Source: Streptomyces ferrugineus
GTDB taxonomy: Bacteria; Actinomycetota; Actinomycetes; Streptomycetales; Streptomycetaceae
Assembly (NCBI RefSeq): GCF_015160855.1
Contig: NZ_CP063373.1
Coordinates: forward strand, 8,035,001-8,099,000
Direction of reading: 5' to 3'
Length of the DNA: 64,000 bases
Shown here: in pieces, positions 37,479 to 46,202 of the stretch
Position numbering within the stretch: the first letter of the stretch is position 1
Layout of the letters: every line of letters starts with the position of its first letter
Program-made: the position numbers and the translations under genes
Notes under the pieces: model-generated
What the model saw: the letters and a program-made list of their open reading frames with translations, nothing else
The model's database searches: none
What the model was told of the DNA's origin: nothing

Positions 37479-38774
37479 ATGTCTTCCCCCATGTCTTCTC
37501 CCATGTCCGACAAGTCCCTTCTGAACACGCCCCTGCACGAGCTCGATCCGGCGGTGGCCGCCGCGCTCGACGCCGAGCTGGAGCGTCAGCAGTCGACCCT
37601 GGAGATGATCGCCTCCGAGAACTTCGCGCCGGTCGCGGTCATGGAGGCGCAGGGCTCGGTCGCCACCAACAAGTACGCCGAGGGCTACCCCGGCCGCCGT
37701 TACTACGGTGGCTGCGAGCACGTCGACGTCGCCGAGCAGATCGCCATCGACCGGGCCAAGGAGCTGTTCGGCGCGGAGTACGCGAATGTGCAACCGCACT
37801 CCGGCGCCTCCGCCAACCAGGCCGCCCTGTTCGCCCTCGCCCAGCCCGGCGACACCATCCTCGGCCTGGACCTGGCGCACGGCGGCCACCTCACCCACGG
37901 GATGCGGCTGAACTTCTCCGGCAAGCAGTTCAAGGTCGTCCCGTACCACGTGGACGACTCCGGTCTCGTGGACATGGCCGAGGTCGAGCGTCTGGCCAAG
38001 GAGCACCGGCCGAAGGTGATCATCGCCGGGTGGTCGGCGTACCCGCGGCAGCTCGACTTCGCCGCGTTCCGGCGGATCGCCGACGAGGTCGGGGCGTATC
38101 TGTGGGTGGACATGGCGCACTTCGCGGGGCTGGTCGCGGCGGGGCTGCACCCGAACCCGGTCGAGTACGCGGACGTCGTCACCTCCACCACCCACAAGAC
38201 CCTGGGCGGGCCGCGCGGCGGCATCATCCTCGCGAGGAAGGACTTCGCGAAGAAGCTGAACTCCTCGGTCTTCCCCGGTTTCCAGGGCGGCCCGCTGGAG
38301 CATGTGATCGCGGCCAAGGCGGTGTCCTTCAAGGTCGCCGCGTCGCAGGAGTTCAAGGAGCGCCAGCGCCGTACGGTCGAGGGCGCCAGGATCCTCGCCG
38401 AGCGGCTGACGGCGGCCGATGCCCGTGCGGCCGGGGTGAACGTGCTGTCCGGCGGCACGGACGTGCATCTGATCCTGGTCGACCTGCGCGCCTCCGAGCT
38501 GGACGGACAGCAGGCCGAGGACCGGCTGCACGAGGTCGGCATCACGGTCAACCGCAACGCCGTCCCCAACGACCCGCGTCCGCCGATGGTGACGTCGGGC
38601 CTGCGCATCGGCACCCCCGCCCTGGCCACCCGCGGCTTCACGGCCGAGGACTTCGCCGAGGTCGCGGACGTCATCGCCGAGACGCTGAAGCCGTCCTACG
38701 ACGCGGACGCGCTCAGGGCCCGGGTCAAGGCACTGGCCGACAAGCACCCGCTGTACCCCGGTCTGAACAAGTAG
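37479..38774 (+). CDS. glyA: serine hydroxymethyltransferase
   Basis: GlyA interconverts serine and glycine with tetrahydrofolate and PLP. It has 431 residues from the first ATG. The PLP Lys is in [12 protein letters not shown] (about residue 240), and the family motif [19 protein letters not shown] is near the N-terminus (trimmed). Three near-identical in-frame starts exist in the opening [12 protein letters not shown], at 37479, 37491 and 37503. GGAG best suits the first. It is tightly linked to gcvH (14 bases). Confidence 0.96.
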   Translation: MSSPMSSPMSDKSLLNTPLHELDPAVAAALDAELERQQSTLEMIASENFAPVAVMEAQGSVATNKYAEGYPGRRYYGGCEHVDVAEQIAIDRAKELFGAEYANVQPHSGASANQAALFALAQPGDTILGLDLAHGGHLTHGMRLNFSGKQFKVVPYHVDDSGLVDMAEVERLAKEHRPKVIIAGWSAYPRQLDFAAFRRIADEVGAYLWVDMAHFAGLVAAGLHPNPVEYADVVTSTTHKTLGGPRGGIILARKDFAKKLNSSVFPGFQGGPLEHVIAAKAVSFKVAASQEFKERQRRTVEGARILAERLTAADARAAGVNVLSGGTDVHLILVDLRASELDGQQAEDRLHEVGITVNRNAVPNDPRPPMVTSGLRIGTPALATRGFTAEDFAEVADVIAETLKPSYDADALRARVKALADKHPLYPGLNK

Positions 38775-38785
38775 TTCCTTTTTGT

Positions 38786-38826
38786 GGGGTGTCCCGCACA
38801 CTGGTCGGTGAGCGGCGGGGCACCCC
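38786..38826 (+). terminator. hairpin between glyA and sdaA
   Basis: A 12-bp stem (GGGGTGTCCCGC at 38786-38797, GCGGGGCACCCC at 38815-38826, one G-U pair) has a 17-base loop. There is no U-run after it. It may partly separate sdaA expression from the riboswitch operon. Confidence 0.55.
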
Positions 38827-38865
38827 GCGGAAACCTTTCGCACCACCCCGTATTGAGGAGTCCCC

Positions 38866-40233
38866 GTGGCCATCTCGGTCTTCGACCTGTTCTCGATCGG
38901 CATCGGCCCGTCAAGCTCCCACACGGTGGGCCCGATGCGCGCGGCGGGCATGTTCGCCCGCCGGCTGCGCAACGAGGGCGTGCTGCCCTCCGTCGCGTCG
39001 ATACGCTCCGAGCTGTACGGCTCGCTCGGCGCGACCGGCCATGGCCACGGCACCCCCAAGGCGGTGCTGCTCGGCCTGGAGGGCGATTCCCCGCGCACGG
39101 TGGACGTGGAGACCGCCGACGAGCGGGTGGAGAGGATCAGGTCGGAGGGCCGGCTCAGGCTCCTCGGCGACCACGAGATCCCCTTCGATTTCGACAAGGA
39201 CCTCGTGCTGCACCGTCGTAAGGCACTGCCGTACCACGCGAACGGCATGACGCTGTGGGCGTACGACGCCTCCGGCGCCGAGCTGACGTCCAAGACGTAC
39301 TACTCGGTGGGCGGCGGCTTCGTCGTCGACGAGGACGCGGTCGGCGCGGACCGCATCAAGCTCGACGACACGGTCCTGAAGTACCCCTTCCGCACCGGCG
39401 ACGAGCTGCTGCGCCTCACGCGGGAGACCGGCCTGTCGATCTCCGCGCTGATGCTGGAGAACGAGCGGGCCTGGCGCACCGAGGACGAGATCCGCACGGG
39501 CCTGCTGGAGATCTGGCGGGTGATGCGGGAGTGCGTGACCCGGGGCATGTCGCGCGAGGGCATCCTGCCGGGCGGCCTCAAGGTCCGCCGCCGGGCCTCG
39601 AACACGGCCCGCAAGCTGCGCTCCGAGGGCGACCCTAAGGCGCTCGCCATGGAGTGGATCACGCTCTACGCGATGGCGGTGAACGAGGAGAACGCGGCGG
39701 GCGGCCGGGTCGTCACCGCCCCCACGAACGGCGCGGCCGGCATCATCCCCGCCGTCCTGCACTACTACATCAACTTCGTACCGGGCGCCGACGAGGACGG
39801 CGTCGTCCGCTTCCTCCTCGCCGCCGGCGCCATCGGCATGCTCTTCAAGGAGAACGCGTCCATCTCCGGCGCCGAGGTCGGCTGCCAGGGCGAGGTCGGC
39901 TCGGCCTGCTCGATGGCGGCGGGCGCGCTGGCAGAGGTGCTCGGCGGCTCCCCGGAGCAGGTCGAGAACGCCGCGGAGATCGGCATGGAGCACAACCTCG
40001 GCCTGACCTGCGACCCGGTCGGCGGCCTCGTCCAGATCCCCTGCATCGAACGCAACGGCATGGCCGCGGTGAAGGCGGTCACGGCGGCCCGGATGGCGAT
40101 GCGCGGCGACGGCTCGCACAAGGTGTCCCTGGACAAGGTCATCAAGACCATGAAGGACACCGGCGCCGACATGTCGGTCAAGTACAAGGAGACGGCGCGG
40201 GGCGGGCTGGCGGTCAACATCATCGAGTGCTGA
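38866..40233 (+). CDS. sdaA: L-serine ammonia-lyase (serine dehydratase), single-chain Fe-S type
   Basis: SdaA converts serine to pyruvate and ammonia with a [4Fe-4S] cluster. It has 455 residues. The N-terminal motif [19 protein letters not shown] is typical. Cluster cysteines are in [17 protein letters not shown] and [19 protein letters not shown]. The GTG start has GAGGAG upstream. The last 58 bp, including the stop, are exactly repeated at 42109-42166, so the present 3' end was supplied by the integrated element between the repeats. Confidence 0.95.
   Translation: MAISVFDLFSIGIGPSSSHTVGPMRAAGMFARRLRNEGVLPSVASIRSELYGSLGATGHGHGTPKAVLLGLEGDSPRTVDVETADERVERIRSEGRLRLLGDHEIPFDFDKDLVLHRRKALPYHANGMTLWAYDASGAELTSKTYYSVGGGFVVDEDAVGADRIKLDDTVLKYPFRTGDELLRLTRETGLSISALMLENERAWRTEDEIRTGLLEIWRVMRECVTRGMSREGILPGGLKVRRRASNTARKLRSEGDPKALAMEWITLYAMAVNEENAAGGRVVTAPTNGAAGIIPAVLHYYINFVPGADEDGVVRFLLAAGAIGMLFKENASISGAEVGCQGEVGSACSMAAGALAEVLGGSPEQVENAAEIGMEHNLGLTCDPVGGLVQIPCIERNGMAAVKAVTAARMAMRGDGSHKVSLDKVIKTMKDTGADMSVKYKETARGGLAVNIIEC
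40176..40233 (+). repeat. attL-like 58-bp direct repeat (sdaA end)
   Basis: This is an exact copy of 42109-42166, from GGTCAAGTACAAGG to the TGA stop of sdaA. Bases just outside differ (ATGTC before and GAGAAC after, against AGGTA and CAATTC at the right copy), so the repeat is exactly 58 bp. Confidence 0.9.
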
Positions 40234-40281
40234 GAGAACAGGCCCTGACCAGCACGTTCGTGTCTTTCAGTGCTGTCGGGG

Positions 40282-40303
40282 CCTTCCCTTCTTACTCGGA
40301 AGG
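40282..40303 (+). terminator. weak hairpin after sdaA, inside the island
   Basis: CCTTCC (40282-40287) can pair with GGAAGG (40298-40303) around a 10-base loop, followed by GGTTCTTG. It is a possible terminator that replaces the native one displaced by the insertion. Confidence 0.4.
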
Positions 40304-40402
40304 GGTTCTTGACCTGCGGGTTCGCGGTACGTGATCAACGCCGGATACACCGATCACCCATCGCTGGATGTATTAAATCGATCCCCTGAGCTGACGCGAG
40401 GG

Positions 40403-40416
40403 GTATCATTCGATAC
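40403..40416. promoter_or_regulatory. promoter/operator abutting the AbiEi start
   Basis: The inverted repeat GTATC-ATTC-GATAC lies directly against the ATG at 40417. It contains TATCAT, a good -10, placed so that the transcript would start at or next to the start codon (leaderless). AbiEi antitoxins bind inverted repeats in their own promoter, so this is a plausible autoregulatory site. Confidence 0.55.
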
Positions 40417-41031
40417 ATGGACGCTGCGGAGAACTCGCGCCTGGAACAGCGGCTGGCCCGCCTCTCCCCCACATTCACGACGGCGCAGGCACGTCAGGCC
40501 CTGCTCTCCCCTCGCGATCTGGCGCACTTGGTCACGGAATCGGAGATAGACGAACTGTCCCGTGGGGTGTACCGGCGGGCAGACGCCCCGGAGACCGCGC
40601 ACGCGGATCTGCTAGCCGTGTGCGCACGGGCCCCTCGCGCCGTCGTATGCGGTGAATCCGCCCTGGCCCTGCATGAGCTGATCGACGACATCCCCGCAGC
40701 AGTACACATCGCCGTGCCGCGCGGTACACGCCGCCCGACGATTTCCTACCCGCCGACCGTGGTGGCGCAGTACGCCGCAAAGACCTTCGGCCTCGGCGTC
40801 GAACGGTTCGAAGCGGCCCCGGGAGAGAGCATCCCCGTGTACAACGCGGCCCGCAGCGTCGTCGACGCAATGCGCCACCGCAGCCGCATCGGCGAGACCC
40901 TCGCCCTCTCCGCGCTCGGCCGCTACCTGCGCCGAAGCGGACGCGGCGGGGTCGGCGAACTACAGCACATCGCACGCGAGTTGGACGCTCTCTCCGTCAT
41001 CCGCCCCGCCGTAGAAGCAGTGCTCGCCTGA
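40417..41031 (+). CDS. abiEi: type IV toxin-antitoxin AbiEi antitoxin
   Basis: This 204-residue protein is the antitoxin and autorepressor of an AbiE system. The N-terminal winged-helix region (TFTTAQARQALLSPRDLAHLV, trimmed) is followed by the typical GVYRRAD segment and the CGESALALHELIDDIPAAVHIAVP core. The C-terminal helices (IGETLALSALGRYLRR and onward) match AbiEi antitoxins. It overlaps the toxin gene by one base (TGATG). It starts right after a palindromic promoter, with no ribosome site, so it is probably leaderless. Confidence 0.88.
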   Translation: MDAAENSRLEQRLARLSPTFTTAQARQALLSPRDLAHLVTESEIDELSRGVYRRADAPETAHADLLAVCARAPRAVVCGESALALHELIDDIPAAVHIAVPRGTRRPTISYPPTVVAQYAAKTFGLGVERFEAAPGESIPVYNAARSVVDAMRHRSRIGETLALSALGRYLRRSGRGGVGELQHIARELDALSVIRPAVEAVLA

Positions 41032-41930
41032 TGGCCAACCCCACCCGCGACACCACCACCGGCCGCGTCTACAACGACCTGCGCAAGCTGGCCCGCCGCA
41101 ACAGCCGGTCCACGGACGAGGTCATGGTCGAGTACGTCCTCGAACGGTTCCTCTACCGCCTGGCGACATCGCCCCTCGGCCGGGAACACTTCGTCCTCAA
41201 GGGTGGCCTGCTGCTCGCCCAGTTCGGCGCACGTCGAATGACTCGCGACATCGACATCCTCGGCCGCTCGTTCCCAGGCACCGAAACCGAGATCATCCGC
41301 AGGGTCGCGGCCATCGCCGCCACAGAGATCGACGACGGCGTCGCATTCGATCCCGCGACGCTCAAGACCGTCCCCATTCGTGAGGAGGACGAATACCACG
41401 GTCTGCGCCTGTCCATGGCCGCCTCCATCGCCCGAGCACGACTCAAGCTCCAACTCGATATCAGCTTCGGCGACCCCGTCACCCCCGGCCCCAGGATCAT
41501 CGACTACCCGCAGCAACTCACGACGGGCAGCTTCCAGATCCTCGGCTACCCACTCGCCACCGTCATGGCCGAAAAACTCTCCACCGCCATGTCACTCGGC
41601 GACCTCAACACCCGCGACCGCGATTACGGCGACCTCTACCGCCTGCTCACCCTCAACGACCTGGATGGCCAGGAACTCACCACAGCGCTGACCGCCACCG
41701 CCACACACCGCGGCATCGCCCTGAAACCCCTCAGCACCACCATCACCGACCTCGGTGAGCGGCGCCAGACCTCGTACGCCGCCTGGCGCCACCGACAAGG
41801 CACCGCCGCAACGAGCTACCCCGAACGCTTCACGGACGTCGTCCGGCAGGTCACTGCCTTCGCAGACACACTTCTCAACGGCGACGCCGTCACCCTCACT
41901 TGGAGTGCGGCGACCCTCACGTGGTCATGA
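41031..41930 (+). CDS. abiEii: AbiEii/AbiGii nucleotidyltransferase toxin
   Basis: This 299-residue toxin is a DNA polymerase beta-type nucleotidyltransferase. The strand-helix motif VLKGGLLLAQFGARRMTRDIDI holds the GG and the DxD metal residues (trimmed). LQLDISFGD supplies the third acidic residue, and MAEKLSTAM with RDRDYGDLYRLL follows, as in AbiEii proteins. Relatives cause reversible growth arrest and abort phage infection, and some modify tRNA ends. The C-terminus ends in a duplicated LTWS motif. The gene is intact, with the antitoxin directly upstream. Confidence 0.9.
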   Translation: MANPTRDTTTGRVYNDLRKLARRNSRSTDEVMVEYVLERFLYRLATSPLGREHFVLKGGLLLAQFGARRMTRDIDILGRSFPGTETEIIRRVAAIAATEIDDGVAFDPATLKTVPIREEDEYHGLRLSMAASIARARLKLQLDISFGDPVTPGPRIIDYPQQLTTGSFQILGYPLATVMAEKLSTAMSLGDLNTRDRDYGDLYRLLTLNDLDGQELTTALTATATHRGIALKPLSTTITDLGERRQTSYAAWRHRQGTAATSYPERFTDVVRQVTAFADTLLNGDAVTLTWSAATLTWS

Positions 41931-42260
41931 ACCAGACCTGGCCGACCGACCAGGCCTTCGGGGCGAACCCGGAACCTACGTAGTGCGAGTGCGGGGTTCA
42001 CCGAAGCCATCGCATGCCGCCCGAGCATCAACTGCCAATCCCGCAAGCGACCAAGCATGCCAAAACTGCAGGTCAGTCAACCCCATGATCAACAGCTGTC
42101 CACAGGTAGGTCAAGTACAAGGAGACGGCGCGGGGCGGGCTGGCGGTCAACATCATCGAGTGCTGACAATTCCGCATCAGGTACGCGTCAGCAGTGGCAC
42201 GGTGGGGCATACACCCAATCCAACTCCTCTCCCCCCACCGGCACTTCAGGGAGTCCCCCC
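41931..42260. other. intergenic region: island right flank and attR junction
   Basis: This is 330 bases without a gene. The first 178 bases (41931-42108) belong to the island; I see no integrase remnant, only imperfect short repeats. Next comes the 58-bp right repeat (42109-42166), then native DNA with the muramidase leader. Confidence 0.6.
42109..42166 (+). repeat. attR-like 58-bp direct repeat (old sdaA end)
   Basis: This is an exact copy of the sdaA 3' end (40176-40233), with stop codon, now cut off from the rest of the gene. It marks where sdaA ended before the island entered. Confidence 0.9.
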
Positions 42261-42818
42261 ATGATCCGCGGCATCGATGTCAGCGCGTACCAGTCGTCGT
42301 CCTACGGCACCGATGGCCTGTCCTTCGTCTTCATCAAGGCGACGGAGGGCCGCTCCTACATCAACCCCAAACTCGCCGCCCAGACGAAACGCGCCCGCGA
42401 CGCCGGCCTGGTCGTCGGCTTCTACCACTTCCTGTGGCCAGGCAACATCTCCGCCCAGGCCGAGTACTTCGTCAGCAAGGCCCCCGAGAAGGCGGGCGAC
42501 ATCCTCGCCGTCGACTGGGAGACAACGAGCGAGGGGACGCACGCGAGCAACGCGCAGAAGGACCTGTTCATCCGGAAGGTGAAGGAGAAGCGGCCGAACA
42601 ACCCGGTCATCCTCTACTGCAACCGGAACTACTGGCTGAACGTGGACACCACGTCCTACGCCGGCGACGGCCTCTGGATCGCCGACTACGTCACGGCGGG
42701 CAAGCCCCGCATCCAGGCCAAGTGGCGCTTCCACCAGTACACGGACAACCCGCTGGACAAGAACGTGGCGGATTTCTCCAGCAAGGCCGCCCTGCGGGAA
42801 TGGGCCGAGAACGCATGA
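42261..42818 (+). CDS. GH25 lysozyme-like muramidase
   Basis: This 185-residue enzyme is a single GH25 domain that cleaves peptidoglycan between MurNAc and GlcNAc. The catalytic Asp is in IRGIDVSAYQ (residue 5) and the Asp/Glu pair in ILAVDWETTSEGT. AGGGAG lies 8 bases before the ATG. There is no signal peptide, so it may act inside the cell, leave by lysis or be exported otherwise. It lay immediately downstream of sdaA before the island inserted. Confidence 0.92.
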   Translation: MIRGIDVSAYQSSSYGTDGLSFVFIKATEGRSYINPKLAAQTKRARDAGLVVGFYHFLWPGNISAQAEYFVSKAPEKAGDILAVDWETTSEGTHASNAQKDLFIRKVKEKRPNNPVILYCNRNYWLNVDTTSYAGDGLWIADYVTAGKPRIQAKWRFHQYTDNPLDKNVADFSSKAALREWAENA

Positions 42819-42820
42819 CG

Positions 42821-42855
42821 AAGGGGCGCCCTTCCCGCTGGGGAGGGCGCCCCTT
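42821..42855. terminator. bidirectional hairpin terminator
   Basis: A 16-bp inverted repeat (AAGGGGCGCCCTTCCC against GGGGAGGGCGCCCCTT, one mismatch) has a 3-base loop. It lies between the convergent muramidase and EF-hand genes. Confidence 0.8.
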
Positions 42856-42864
42856 CCAGGGGCG

Positions 42865-43083
42865 TCACTTGCTCAGGAAGGCCCAGAACTCGTCGAACGA
42901 CAGCAGCTTGTCGCCGTTGAGGTCACGGCTCTTGATGATCGCCTCGGCGACGGACTCGGTCACGTTCCAGTCGCCGCCCTGAGCCAGGGCGGACTTGAAC
43001 TCGGCTGCGGTGATGGTGCCGTCACCGTCCGCATCGATGCGCTCGAACTGCTTGCGTGCTTCCTCGATGTCGATCTGCGCCAC
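42865..43083 (-). CDS. cabC: EF-hand calcium-binding protein
   Basis: This 72-residue protein has two EF-hands. Loop 1, DADGDGTITAAE (about residues 18-29), and loop 2, DLNGDKLLSFDE (about 54-65), keep the metal-binding positions 1, 3, 5 and 12. The GTG at 43083 has GGGGCGG upstream. Its size and location near sdaA match S. coelicolor CabC as I remember it, linked to calcium-dependent spore germination and aerial growth. The gene name is therefore tentative. Confidence 0.85.
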   Translation of the reverse strand: MAQIDIEEARKQFERIDADGDGTITAAEFKSALAQGGDWNVTESVAEAIIKSRDLNGDKLLSFDEFWAFLSK

Positions 43084-43159
43084 CGATCCGCCCCTTTTCG
43101 TCGTACTCTTCGTCGCACGTTGATGTCGTGCCTTGACGTTTTTGCTGACGACGGTCAGA

Positions 43160-44074
43160 TTAACCGGCCACGCGTGCCTCCAACGCGGCGACCACCCACG
43201 CGAACTCCGCACGGTAGGTCGCCTCGGGCCCGCGGCCCTTCACGACCGACACCAACTCCCGATAGCGGGCGACCTCGTCGCTCACCGTGGACTTCAGGCG
43301 TGCGAGTACGGCGGCCGGGTCGGCGTCGCCGAGCAGGTCCCGCAGGATCCGCCCGGCCTCGGGCGACTCCGGCGCGATGCCCTGTCCTCGTGCCTCGGCG
43401 GCCAGCTGCACCAGCTTGCGGGAGAACCACATCGACGCCCCGGCAGGCGTCCCGGCTCCTCGGTCGGCCGCGTTGAACTCGGCCACCTGCCGCATCCGCG
43501 CCCGGAACCGGGGGTCCTGGAGCAGCTCGGCCAGCTCCACCCAGGCGTCCACCTGCTCGGCCGTCGCCTCGTCGGGCAGATCCACGGCCATCTCCCGCAT
43601 CCGGTCGCGGATCACGGGATCCGCCGTGTCCAGGCCGTGGAACATCTCGTCCACGAATTCCTCCAGGATCCGTCGCCGTTCGGCTGCCGACAGTCGGGCG
43701 AGTCTGTTCATCAGCGTCATCTCCTCAGCGGTCGAGCCGCGTCGCGCCACGGTCGACAGCACCGCACGGGTCACCTTCAAGGAACGGATCTGGGCGTCCA
43801 GCGCGGCGACGTGCGCGGCCGCGACCGACGCCACGTCCTTCTCGCCGCTGATCACCTCGCGTACGTCGGCCAGGCCCAGACCCAGCTCGCGCAGGGTGCG
43901 GATCAGCTCCAGGCGGGCGACGGACTCGGCGTCGTAGAGGCGATAGCCGCCCGACGAGCGGGTCACCGGGTGCAGGACGCCCTCGTCGGACCAGTAGCGG
44001 ATGGTCCGGACGGTGAGTCCGGTGACCCGGGCCAGCTCGCCGATGGTGAGAAGTCCGGTGCCGTCTTCGATCAT
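43160..44074 (-). CDS. MerR family transcriptional regulator
   Basis: This 304-residue regulator has an N-terminal MerR helix-turn-helix (LLTIGELARVTGLTVRTIRYW, trimmed), the wing (SSGGYRLYDAESVARL) and a dimerisation coiled coil (DVASVAAAHVAALDAQIRSLK). A long C-terminal region with TipAL-like helices (LARLSAAERRRILEEFVDEMF) suggests ligand sensing. It is divergent from a GNAT gene 57 bases away, which may be a target. Confidence 0.9.
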   Translation of the reverse strand: MIEDGTGLLTIGELARVTGLTVRTIRYWSDEGVLHPVTRSSGGYRLYDAESVARLELIRTLRELGLGLADVREVISGEKDVASVAAAHVAALDAQIRSLKVTRAVLSTVARRGSTAEEMTLMNRLARLSAAERRRILEEFVDEMFHGLDTADPVIRDRMREMAVDLPDEATAEQVDAWVELAELLQDPRFRARMRQVAEFNAADRGAGTPAGASMWFSRKLVQLAAEARGQGIAPESPEAGRILRDLLGDADPAAVLARLKSTVSDEVARYRELVSVVKGRGPEATYRAEFAWVVAALEARVAG

Positions 44075-44131
44075 GTCTGCGAGTGTGGGCCTTCCAGTGG
44101 GTGGAGACTCAAGGAGCGCGAGGATGGCGGG

Positions 44132-44776
44132 GTGGCGGCCGTGACGGAGACCTTGCGGGACATCCTGGACGCGGCGGCACGGGGTGTCTTCCCACCGCCG
44201 GACGGCCGTACGACGGTCGTGCCCCAGCCGTCTCCCCGGAGCGCGGGCGTCGTCGCCTTCACCGCGCACTCGGTCGTCTTCACGGACGAGGATCCGCGGT
44301 GGGTGTACGACACCCTGCGCGCGGCGGACTGCGACGCCCTCGCCGCGACGATGAACCCACGGTTCCTGGCGGCCTTGATGGAGCGGACGGGACGTACGAC
44401 CGAGACCATCGACTCGGTCCTGGTCGGCACCCCGCTCCCGGGTGAGCCGCCGCTCGCCCTGAAGGAGATCGCGGACGCATGCCATCCCCGGATCGGCTAC
44501 GCCCAAGGGCGGCGCGACGAGGTGCGCGCCTGGGCGGTGGAGGGCGGTGTGCTGGTGATGGGGCGCGGGGTCGCCGGGCGGCTGGAGGTGTCGGTGGAGG
44601 TGGACGAGTCCGTACGGCGGCGGGGGCTGGGGCGGCTGCTGGTGACCACGGCCCGGCATCTCGTGACCGAGCCGCTGTGGGCGCAGGTGGCGCCGGGGAA
44701 CGCCCGCAGTGTGCGGGCGTTCCTGGCGGCCGGCTATCGGCCGGTGGGCGCGGAAATGCTGCTGCACGGCACGTAG
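44132..44776 (+). CDS. GNAT family N-acetyltransferase
   Basis: This 214-residue acetyltransferase has its CoA-binding motif near the C-terminus (VDESVRRRGLGRLLVTTARHL, trimmed; VAPGNARSVRAFLAAGYRPVG). The N-terminal 130 residues form an additional, less conserved domain. The GTG at 44132 is chosen with GAGGA 7 bases upstream. A second GTG at 44141 is an option. The substrate is unknown. Confidence 0.85.
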   Translation: MAAVTETLRDILDAAARGVFPPPDGRTTVVPQPSPRSAGVVAFTAHSVVFTDEDPRWVYDTLRAADCDALAATMNPRFLAALMERTGRTTETIDSVLVGTPLPGEPPLALKEIADACHPRIGYAQGRRDEVRAWAVEGGVLVMGRGVAGRLEVSVEVDESVRRRGLGRLLVTTARHLVTEPLWAQVAPGNARSVRAFLAAGYRPVGAEMLLHGT

Positions 44777-44841
44777 ACGTGCGCCGGGCATCTTCACCCG
44801 TTCGGCGGCGTGTCCGATGACCGGGGGCAACCTTTCGTCGG

Positions 44842-46038
44842 CTAGCGGAAGATGCCGGTGTGGCCGAGGGAGTAGCGGCCCGGCTGCGGGTAGACGGCGA
44901 GACCGTGCGGGCCCTCGCCGACCTCGATGCGGGCGAGTTCCTCACCGGTGCGGGTGTCGATGGCGTACACCTCGGAGTCATAGCGTCCCGAGAGCCACAG
45001 GACCTTGCCGTCGGCGGAGACGCCGCCCATGTCGGGGCTGCCGCCGTCGGGGAGGTGCCACTTCTTGGTGAGCTTGTCGCGGGTGAAGTCGAAGACGGAG
45101 ACGCTGCCTTCGCCGCGGTTGGAGACGTACATCTCGCGGGAGTCGCGGCTGACGTAGAGGCCGTGGCAGCCCTTGCCGGTGGGCAGCAGCTTCGGGGTGT
45201 CGAACTTGTCGCCGTCCAGCACCCACATGCCGTCGGCCATCATGTCGGCGATGTAGAACTTCTTGCCGTCCGGGGAGACCTTGACGTCCTGCGGCATGGC
45301 GCCGTCGAAGGGGAGTTTCTGCTGGCCGACGACCTTCATCTTCTCGGTGTCGACCTTGAGGAGTTCACCGCTGAACTCGCAGGAGACGATGAAGTAGCGG
45401 CCGTCGAGCGAGAAGTCGGCGTGGTTGACGCCGTAGCAGGTGACCGGCTCGGTCTTGAGGCGCTTCATGGTGTGGGGGTCGCGGAAGACGAGTTCGCGGT
45501 CGAGGGAGGCCATGACGACGGCGTACTTGCCGTTGGGGGTGAAGTAGAGGTTGTAGGGGTCGTGGACCTTCACCTCCTTGCCCGCCTTGCCGGTCCTGGG
45601 GTCGATGGGGGTGAGGGTGTGGCCGCGGTTGTTGTTGACCCAGAGGGTCTTCAGATCCCAGGACGGGACGACGTGCTGGGGCTGGCGGCCGACGGCGATG
45701 GTGTCGATGATCTTGTAGGTCTTGGGGTCGATGACGGAGACGGTGTCCGACTCGGTGTTGGGGACGTAGACGCGGGAGGGGAAGTCCTTGACGACCGGGG
45801 AGAGCTTGTTGGGGCGGTCGGCGGCGTAGACGTCCTTCGGGTCCAGGACGGGGGGCATGCCGGGGAGGCCCCGGACGGTCTGCTCCTTCGCCGGGGCGGG
45901 CACGGCGGCCTGGGTGCCGTGGGGTGATTCGGGGTGGTGGCGGTCCCTGCCCTTGGCGGACTCGGTGCCGCAGGCGGCGAGGGCGAGGAGAGGGAGGGCG
46001 GCGAGGAGGGTGCGGTGCGTGCGGTGGGGGCGATTCAT
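44842..46038 (-). CDS. YVTN-type beta-propeller lipoprotein
   Basis: This 398-residue exported lipoprotein has a signal peptide ending in the lipobox LALAAC (Cys at about 25). The mature part is built of seven YVTN/NHL-like propeller blades, for example VYVPNTESDTVSVIDPKTYKIIDTI (trimmed), VKVSPDGKKFYIADM and MYVSNRGEGSVSVFD. It probably binds a partner or metal outside the cell. GGAAGA precedes the ATG. Its function is unknown. Confidence 0.85.
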   Translation of the reverse strand: MNRPHRTHRTLLAALPLLALAACGTESAKGRDRHHPESPHGTQAAVPAPAKEQTVRGLPGMPPVLDPKDVYAADRPNKLSPVVKDFPSRVYVPNTESDTVSVIDPKTYKIIDTIAVGRQPQHVVPSWDLKTLWVNNNRGHTLTPIDPRTGKAGKEVKVHDPYNLYFTPNGKYAVVMASLDRELVFRDPHTMKRLKTEPVTCYGVNHADFSLDGRYFIVSCEFSGELLKVDTEKMKVVGQQKLPFDGAMPQDVKVSPDGKKFYIADMMADGMWVLDGDKFDTPKLLPTGKGCHGLYVSRDSREMYVSNRGEGSVSVFDFTRDKLTKKWHLPDGGSPDMGGVSADGKVLWLSGRYDSEVYAIDTRTGEELARIEVGEGPHGLAVYPQPGRYSLGHTGIFR

Positions 46039-46202
46039 CGGCAGTTCTTCCGGTACGGCGCGGGTGGGGGCGCGGCGGTCACCAAAGATCACCGCACCAT
46101 TTAATGAGCATTACGCCGAAAATCACGCTATTTACCCGATAAGCGGCGACTACGGGTCGCCGTCGCCGGCCTGGGAATCGCCGAGCCCGTTGATGAAGCC
46201 GT

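Larger units (their letters stand above)
40176..42108. mobile_element. 1.9-kb integrase-less island in the sdaA 3' end, carrying AbiE
   Basis: The segment is bounded by an exact 58-bp direct repeat of the sdaA 3' end (left copy 40176-40233, right copy 42109-42166). It rebuilds the sdaA reading frame at its left end, as islands do when they integrate into the 3' end of a gene. Inside are only the AbiEi/AbiEii pair and short non-coding flanks. No recombinase is present. The layout fits a cis-mobilisable element or minimal satellite needing an integrase in trans. Removing one repeat plus the interior restores sdaA followed by the muramidase gene. Confidence 0.82.

Noticed and set aside
40234..42108. 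A prophage or full integrative element
   Set aside because: No integrase, replication, packaging or transfer gene is present between the repeats.
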